A stretch of DNA of 64,000 bases from Mytilus californianus (Eukaryota; Mollusca; Bivalvia; Mytilida; Mytilidae). The position numbers and the translations under genes were made by a program. The stretch covers positions 69,275,558 through 69,339,557 of the forward strand of contig NW_026262668.1 in assembly GCF_021869535.1 (NCBI RefSeq). The letters are read 5' to 3'. This document shows positions 57,401 to 64,000 of this stretch, piece after piece (the stretch's first letter is position 1; every line of letters begins with the position of its first letter). The notes beneath the pieces were generated by a model, which saw only the letters and a list, made by a program, of their open reading frames with translations, had not been told where the DNA came from and ran no database searches.

Positions 57401-60400
57401 TACTTAAGAAGAAAATATATGTACACAACAAGAATCTCATCCATATAGACAAGTATGTAATGCAATCGTTTTACTATTTGGGATATTATAACATATAATC
57501 ATCTCTAGAATAACAAATGAGTACTAGAAATAAATAAAGTAATGTAAAGTGTGTATCTAAAATATAATATATCACAGCAAACTGCACATGCCATCAAAAT
57601 TACGTCGTCAATAAAAAAAAACCAACAACACAGACAGAGACAAAGATATAGTAGCCAACATTGGGGCTATATAACTTGAATTGCTAAAGGCACAAAAATT
57701 AAGCAAATTTTCTTGTAATCCAACATCTTTGAGCTATAAAGATCATGTTTCGCTAAAGTAAATAATAAGTGCTTCGTGAATTTCCTAGATTTATCTATAC
57801 TAAATCCATTATGCAGTTTCAGATCCTTACAATGGTATCAACTTTACTATGCTGACTCATCTTAGAAATGAACACACGAAAGTTCACAGGACACTTAATA
57901 AGTGTGAACTTTATCAAATTATGTTGGCTCATGCAGAAGAACATTCTAACGTCATGTATACATGTTGTTTTGCTATATAAATAATCCTATCTTTTTGAAA
58001 GTCTTTTTCTCTCGGTGTAAGGTTCTGTGTTACAAGACAAATGGCCACTAACACATTAACACTGTCATGCAAATAAACAATACAACAAAACATTATAATT
58101 AGTTTTATACGATATAAACTCCGTCTTGACATTATTTCCTATATTCAAAATGAGATAATAATAGCTCTGTTCCCTGATGCATTTACTCAGTGTTGACCGA
58201 TATATAATTATAAGCTATGTATATTTTATAAGAAATTTGTATGTCTATATATATATATATATATATTGTTTTCAATTTAGACTTATATATATAATATCAT
58301 ATTCTACAGTTAAGAATATGGGTCTAGAACGTGCATTTCAGAAGTAAGTACAACAAAACTACACGCAGGTATAAAACGTCAACAATTTTACTGTAACCCT
58401 CAGAACACAGTTAATTTGAATCATCAGTTGATGTTTCAATCTCACCTCCTCGTCGTCTCATCTGTGCACATACTGTATCTACTGTCAACGTCAATTTTAC
58501 TGAGCAAATTCTGTTCCTTCCAGCATCGTCATCTCCTCTGAGCACATATTGAACCTACAGTCATCATTGCTCCTCTGAGCACATACTGTACCTTTCGACA
58601 TCATTCTCTCCTCTGAGCATATATTGTACCTTCCATCATCGTCGTCCCCCTCTGAGCACATACTTTCCCTACCGTTATCATCGTTTCAGCTGCGCACATT
58701 CTCTACCTACTGTATTTGTCGTATCTACTGAGCAAACACTTGCCTACCGTCTTCGCCGTTATCTCTGTGCACATACTGTACCTATCGTCATCATTGTTTC
58801 CTCTGAGCACATACTGTATTTACCATCATCATCTTTCCCTTGAGCATATACTGTATCTACCGTCATCGTCGTCTCCTCTGGGCACATATTCTACCTAAAG
58901 TCATCGTTGTTTCTACTGAGCACATACTGTACCTACCGTCATCATCGTCTCCATTGAGCACATACTGTACCTACCATCATTGTCGTCTCCTTTGAGCACA
59001 TACTGTACCTACCATCATCGTCGTCTCATCTGAGCACATACTGTACCTACCATAATCGTCGTCTCCCGCTGAGCACATACTGTACCTACCATCATCGTCG
59101 TCTCATCTGAGCACATACTGTACCTACCATCATTGTCGTCTCCTTTGAGCACATACTGTACCTACCATCATCGTCGTCTCATCTGAGCACATACTGTACC
59201 TACCATCATCGTCGTCTCCCTCTGAGCACATACTGTACCTACCATCATCGTCGTCTCATCTGAGCACATACTGTACCTACCATCATCATCGTCTCCTCTG
59301 AGCACATACTGTACCTACCATCATCGTCTCCTATGGGATCATTCTGTACCTATCATCATCGTCGTCTCCTCTGAGCGCAAACTGTATCTACCATCATCGT
59401 CGTTTCCCCTAAGCATATACTGCACCTACCATCATCGTCGTATCTTACTATTTTTACCAGCATCATCGTCTCCTCTGAGTATATACTGTACCTACCATCA
59501 TCGTCGTATCCTCTGAGCACATACTGTTCCTACCATCATCGTCACCTCATCTGAGCACATACTGTAACTTCTATCATCATCGTCTCCTCTGAGCACATAC
59601 TGTACCTACCATCATCGTCTCCTTTTGGCACATACTGTACCTACCATCATTGTCTCTTCTTGGCACATTCTGTACATATCATCATCGTCGTCTCCTCTGA
59701 GCGCAAACTGTACCTACCATCATCGTCGTCTCCTCTGAGCACCTACTGTACCTACCATCATAATTGTCTCCTCTGAGCTTATACTGTACCTACCATCATC
59801 GTCTACTCTGAGCACATTCTGTATTTATCATCATCGTCGTCTCCTCTGAGCACATTCTGTACCTACCATCATCGTCGTCTTCTCTGAGCACATACTGTAG
59901 ATACCATCATCATCGACTCCTCTGAGCACATTATGTACCCACCATCATCGTTGTCTTCTCTGATCACATACTGTAGATATTATCCTCATCGTCACCTCTG
60001 AGCACATACTGTACGTACTGTCAACGTCGTGTCTTGTCTCCTCTGAGCACATAGTATACTTACCATCATCGTCGTCACCTCTGAGCACAGTTTCCCATTC
60101 ACTTAATGTAATGGTTCCATCATGATTGGCATCAAACCGCAAAAATTCCTTAACACTCAAAGCTTTCAGATCATAGTACCCTTGTGTCGTTTGGCTAAAA
60201 TTAAATATACATATACATGTACCTACTTATAATCGACTAACTGTAATATTTTTGAAGTAAAATAACGTTTTTAAAAGTTTTATTTTGATTATCAGTGGTA
60301 ATTCAAAAAAAAAAAAATTTCTGTGCATCTTAATTTTAGAACATTTTTAATTTTTGGCAAGTAATAAACGCTGCACCATGGAGTCTACTTTCCTTCCTGA

Positions 60401-61140
60401 TATAATTACTTCTACATAGCAGAATAATTTAAAGGATATATTTTTAAAAATTAAATTCAGATTAAGAAAATATCAAATGTAACAAAATCTAGACTCAGCT
60501 ACCTAAGATGCCGAGAGCACTAACAAGACACGCTTTTATCTTTCGCTTAAGGCACTCTGAACGCTTTCCATATACTCATGTAACAGAAGCGATTTCAATT
60601 TTGTTGTCAATTCATGAATACGTGAAAAACCTGTAAGATATTGGTTCATACTGAAGTTCTTATCGAACATCATTAATATCTTCTTTTTTTTTTTAGCAAA
60701 CACACGACTCTCCCGTGGATCAGATGTACCTCCTATAGAAGAGAAGTTAAATATTCTCTTCTTTTTGAAGATGAATAGATCAGCAAATACAATTTTTAAA
60801 GAATCTAGTATTATTGCTATAATTTGTTCTTTTCATATATATATATATATATATATATATCAAAACGATGCATTTCAATGTTTTAAAATGAAACCGAAAA
60901 ACGTTCCCGTAACTTTAAGAACATTATAAAAAATGAGTACTTATGTTTGCTCTGTTTTGGTTTTTACCAGATTTATTCTTCTTTTCACTTTTTGGAGTAG
61001 TCAAAGATATATTATAAACTGACCTTCTAACATATACTAATTCTGCAATCAGCAATATAAAAATAAACAATTTCATTTCGAAACAGCTTGCACGTAACGT
61101 AGACAAATTGATCGTTTATCTTCTTTCACAAATCCTTGTT
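54456..61140 (-). CDS. Secreted four-EF-hand protein, paralogue 3 (divergent)
   Basis: Coding exons, in gene order, are 61024-61076, 60064-60194, 57161-57310, 56207-56253 and 54456-54509 (435 nt, 144 aa). The signal peptide is MKLFIFILLIAELVYVR. A possible acceptor (ttacttacag) at 61141 marks the start of its exon. EF loops 1 (D39-E50), 2 (D59-E70) and 4 (DGNGDGILQEIE) are canonical. Loop 3 (FNGGDCKLTHDE) lacks one residue and its leading Asp, so it probably does not bind calcium normally. Cys68 and Cys94 match the conserved pair. The tail VLKNLGLTDHGHTTKSM keeps only part of the His motif. The exon phases equal those of the paralogues. An AATAAA overlaps the stop codon, probably by chance. 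Divergently transcribed from endonuclease G, 1.75 kb away. Confidence 0.85.
54638..54850. mobile_element. MITE-like element with inverted ends
   Basis: The left end atactatggattcaattatt with ccaattttcgtggatt is inverted at the right end as aatccacgaaaattgg and gaatttatagtat. About 210 bp, non-coding. Confidence 0.8.
55120..55215 (+). repeat. Type C repeat relic
   Basis: cttgagcatttccaaagaaa, then ttgttggaatgcgcatcttt, align with the 33769-33830 copy. The CTGAAGA core has been lost. Confidence 0.4.
55395..55515 (-). repeat. Type A hammerhead-like repeat, best-preserved copy, reverse strand
   Basis: The reverse complement of 55427-55465 has CTGGTGA, then stem II arms GTC and GAC around TTTTGTA, then GAA, then helix III arms ACGC and GCGT around ACGTTTG, and an A at the expected cleavage site. 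One core base differs (CTGGTGA for CTGATGA). The flanking leader matches 11160-11335. Confidence 0.65.
56254..57160 (-). other. Paralogue 3, intron 3, holding a PLE fragment
   Basis: Most of this 907-bp intron is the decayed family B PLE copy at 56450-57030. Nothing else seen. Confidence 0.65.
56450..57030 (+). pseudogene. Decayed family B PLE 3' end with terminal type B repeat
   Basis: Starts in the RT tail (ttgatagaggattggtgatt region). It passes through the 3' UTR (gagcaacacgacgggtgttg, gcaggaacttctcatccttc) and ends in ggctttcaaatatttggctc with the type B core at 56946-56990. It shows that the type B ribozyme-like block is physically the end of this PLE family. The 127-codon open frame at 56564 is incidental. 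Confidence 0.7.
57311..60063 (-). other. Paralogue 3, intron 2 (2.75 kb), 60% minisatellite
   Basis: The gene-proximal 1.6 kb is the 38-bp array. The remainder (57311-58440) is AT-rich, with an AT run at 58246-58266. No exon seen. Confidence 0.75.
58440..60062. repeat. 38-bp minisatellite built from the exon end and 5' splice site of paralogue 3
   Basis: Roughly 40 units, on the plus strand ctgagcacatactgtaccta plus ccatcatcgtcgtctcct. In gene sense each unit reads tgtGCTCAGAGGaGACGAC, then GATGATG|gtaggtacagta. The host exon ends GTGCTCAGAGGTGACGAC, then GATGATG|gtaagtatacta. So 26 bp of exon plus 12 bp of intron, including the donor, have been amplified in tandem directly after the real exon. 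Units decay away from the exon (58440-58700 is loose). Many keep a good GTAGGT donor. Confidence 0.93.
60064..60194 (-). CDS. Paralogue 3 exon 2: first EF hand, source of the minisatellite
   Basis: Encodes QTTQGYYDLK through loop DANHDGTITLSE to RGDDDD, ending G|gtaagt in phase 1. The acidic Asp run at the end is what the array copies. If this donor is not used, translation runs on through imperfect array units to a TGA at 59945-59947. Confidence 0.88.
60195..61023 (-). other. Paralogue 3, intron 1
   Basis: AT-rich, with an (AT)n run at about 60834-60860. Nothing else recognised. Confidence 0.6.
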
Positions 61141-62829
61141 CTGTAAGTAAAGAGATAAGATAGCAATTTTTCCCAAGTTTTATTTTTCTCAAATTGCATG
61201 ACTTGGCCATAACAAACAATAAGCGAATCTCAATCTAATAGTATTGCAGTCCTGTGTTTTAATTCTACTCTCGATCAAATAAATCCAAGTTGCAACAGAG
61301 ATACAAGTTAAAAAAAAAACCCCTGATGATGCCCATGCTTCAACAGATAGTTTAGTTTAGAAAATTGTCCTTTATTTTGTTAAATGAAAAAAAAAATGAA
61401 TCTAATGGCTGATATTTGATAGATTCATTCATAATACTTTTTGATGTTCGACTTCAAGAGATCACATATTGACCTTATCAAACCTTTTTCTCGATAATCA
61501 AGACGCATACATTATAACTCAAGAACGGCAAGCAAGGAATACTCCAAAACTAGATTAACTAGTCTCTATTTTTTGTTCAAATTAAAAATGATATGATAAT
61601 GGCTAATTTCATATTTGACCTTTAACAAAACCGCGACGAACGAACAAAAATGAAACATAATGAAAAATGCTTATATTGGTTCATTTGAGTCGAGATGAAG
61701 TAAAAAGTTGTAAATACATGAAAGGAATAACTAAAATCATCAAAACCACTGGACAGTACAAGAGACCACATTAACCACGAACACCGAAAAAAAACCCCAC
61801 CAGACTGGGTACAGGTACACAATGTGATGAACAGAAAGACCCCTTACTTGAATAAAGAAACGACACATAATTTGGAAAGCAGCCGGGTCACATCGTGCTC
61901 ACCACTACTGGAAGCTAGCTAAGGTAGCTACCATTTTTGGTTGGATACGACCGCTCAAGAAAACAATCAGAAACAACAATTCTAACAGGTTTTATGAGGT
62001 CCCATAATAAATTTTAATTGAAATCAGAAGTATTTGTGTAAGGCCAGTAGGTATTTAGCATCGTCAGAACTTCGGGCGAAAGAACAATATGTTTTTCTAA
62101 ATCAGTGAGTATTTCACAAGAATTTCTTTTTAAAATTATGGTGGTTTATGCTTAGATATATTGATATATGTGATATATGTAATATAAATGTATTTTTAAT
62201 GTGTGTTTTACAGTCTCTCATAACTCTTTTATAAATTGATCTGTTGTTATTAAATGGTGTTTTATGTCAAATGTTCTAAAGAGGTGAGACTCTAATAAAG
62301 TATTTGTTTTTTTGTTTGTTTTGTTTTTTCTATTAAAGATATTAAAATAAATACAATGAGAGAAATATTTTATCGTCTAACATAATTTTTTACGAGGAAA
62401 CACTACATTTACAGATAATTTGATAACGACTGTAAGTCTTCAAAAGTCTGTGATACATGTATGGTTTTTTGTCTGAGTCAGAAAATTATTTTTTGTTATC
62501 TGCTTGACCACAATATTTTTTTCATCAAATTGGGAATCAGAATATTTTTTTAGGAAAAACCATAACCCCCCTTTTTGAAGTTAAATGGTCGTTCCCTAAT
62601 ATATGGTACTGAAAATTTATCATTTTTGTTATGTAGCAAGAAAACGAGCACAGCGGCTGAAAAAGGCTGATGATAGAACGTTCAATAAAAATAAATTCAT
62701 ATATATAAATGCGTAGTAATAAAATAAATATTCCGCAGGTTAATCACCAGTAGTGAGTTTGGATTGTATTGTACATCCGGTTCATTATCTAGCACGTTGT
62801 GTCAGTGTTGACATTGGATTATTTATGCA
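61141..62829. other. Divergent intergenic region between EF-hand paralogue 3 and ENDOG
   Basis: Should hold the promoters of both genes. Only a MITE relic (62455-62602) is recognised. Short open frames have no domain. Confidence 0.5.
62455..62602. mobile_element. Decayed copy of the 22877-23130 MITE, opposite orientation
   Basis: ggttttttgtctgagtcaga, atctgcttgacc and atcagaat are reverse-complement matches to the interior of 22877-23130. It ends ttgaagttaaatggtcgttc. The left end is missing. Confidence 0.65.
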
Positions 62830-63393
62830 ATGTCAAGAGGTCATTTTATAACAGCTGCAAGCCTTTGTGGAGCATCTATGGGAATTGGTTTATTCTTTGG
62901 TACCAAATATGAAAAGCTGAAGAAGGAAAATAAAGATCACCAAACTCATTTATTACCACAGACCGACACCAAAGCATTTTTCGTTCCGTCAGTTTTTGCC
63001 TCATCGTCTATTCCAGCCACTACAGGTATGCCTGCAGCTTTTCCACAATCGCAGCCTGTAAATCGCGTTTCAGAAATCATGAAGTTTGGCTTTCCTAGTC
63101 TGGATCAAGTCCGATCTTTTGACAATTTTGTTCTGTCCTATGATAGAAGGAATCGGAATGCTCAGTGGGTATTTGAACACATCAAACCAGAACATGTTAT
63201 GAAGAATGAAAACATAAAGAGAGGTAAATCAGAATTTATGGAAGACAACATCATACACAAATTCTTCCGGGCTACAAATAGTGACTTCAAAAACAGTGGC
63301 TACGACAGGGGGCATCTTGCAGCGGCAGCTAACCATCGCCACGCGCAGAAAGCTATGGACCAGACTTTTACTCTCAGCAATGTATCCCCACAG
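62830..63393 (+). CDS. ENDOG: Endonuclease G, mitochondrial: first coding exon (gene continues beyond window)
   Basis: ATG at 62830 opens 188 codons to a splice donor CCACAG|gtacta (phase 0). The N-terminus has a hydrophobic stretch (about residues 10-24) followed by lysines, fitting a mitochondrial intermembrane-space targeting or anchor segment. The nuclease domain begins near residue 75: VSEIMKFGFPSLDQ, LSYDRRNRNAQWVFEHI, then the catalytic DRGHLAAAANHR (DRGH at 159-162, His162 the general base) and TFTLSNVSPQ. These are diagnostic of the DNA/RNA non-specific ββα-metal nuclease family, ENDOG branch. Family members are about 300 aa, so roughly the last 40% lies to the right. The enzyme acts in mitochondrial DNA turnover and, on release, in nuclear DNA cleavage during apoptosis. 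The frame continues 11 codons past the donor to TGA, so the splice is needed. Confidence 0.92.
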
Positions 63394-64000
63394 GTACTAT
63401 TTAGATTTTTGTGTTTTGGCGTTTGACATATAAATACATGCAGGATCTTAGAAATTACAACGTGATTCGGTTGAACCATACAATAATAAAGCAGACAGTC
63501 ACTATTTCGGTAGGCCATGATGTCACGTTGCTTGCTAAAAAGATAAACAATTTTATTCAAAAAAGGTTTATGAAGATTTTTAGATTTACTAGTAAAAGAT
63601 ATAAATACACGAAAGTGAAAACTTCATTTAAGATAAAAGGCGAAACTTAACCTAATCCTTTTAATTAATTAAGCACATTGGTGAACAAGACGCGTCAATT
63701 TTTTTTTTCAATAACATACAGGAAGAACTTAAATGTGTATTTATTTTATTCTCAATTGAAACAAACTATTGTGGTTTCATTTCCCTTCTGAAATATTTTT
63801 ATTTCAAGAAATTTAGAATCAAAGAATTTATTTTATAAAGAAACCAAACAACCCCCCTCCGCCAACAAAAGATAAATGATCGATGCCTGAAAGGTTATAT
63901 CATTATCTTGAACTTAAACATATAATCATGGCAATAATAAAAGCAAGATCAAAATACTTAAAAAATGCTTATATAACATCATACCGTCCTTAGTACAATA
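63394..64000 (+). other. Start of ENDOG intron 1
   Basis: No second exon is visible before the window ends. The 79-codon open frame at 63411 lacks nuclease motifs. Confidence 0.65.

Noticed and set aside
58440..60062. CRISPR-like array
   Set aside because: The 38-bp units are contiguous, with no unique spacers, in a eukaryotic intron. They derive from the neighbouring exon end.

Overview
The window looks like genomic DNA of a metazoan, most likely a bivalve mollusc of the mussel (Mytilus) type. The genes are split by GT-AG introns, the DNA is AT-rich, and the space between exons is packed with decayed repeats that resemble families I associate with bivalves. The species is inferred; nothing in the window proves it. 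I recognise five protein-coding loci of the host. All exon joins were read by eye from splice signals and checked for reading-frame phase.

Layout. (1) 2041-10703, plus strand: a complete eight-exon arylsulfatase B-like gene (540 codons). It carries the sulfatase active-site cysteine motif and, unusually, a C-terminal membrane segment. (2) 12.1-20.9 kb: a stack of nested insertions. A 34-bp tandem array is interrupted by a SINE-like element and by an element with long terminal inverted repeats. Inside the latter sits a broken Penelope-like retroelement (PLE), and that PLE is split by a 4,230-bp element with ~158-bp inverted repeats. Taking out the last insert restores the PLE reading frame. 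(3) 22305-29680, 43625-49957 and 54456-61140, all minus strand: three tandem paralogues of a small secreted four-EF-hand protein (140, 140 and 144 aa). Each has five coding exons in matching phases and a short HxGH-type tail. (4) Between paralogues 1 and 2 (30-43 kb): a zinc-knuckle/coiled-coil pseudogene, several PLE fragments, a 5'-truncated LINE, a tRNA-derived SINE and foldback elements. (5) 62830 to beyond the window edge, plus strand: the first coding exon of endonuclease G, divergent from EF-hand paralogue 3.

The EF-hand cluster should give secreted calcium-binding proteins. Two cysteines, placed in calcium loops 2 and 3, are conserved in all three. In paralogue 3 the intron after the first EF-hand exon is filled by about 40 copies of a 38-bp unit. 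That unit is a copy of the exon's own 3' end together with its 5' splice site.

Several repeat families carry a catalytic-core pattern like that of hammerhead ribozymes, as known for PLEs and related retroelements. Most copies here are mutated.
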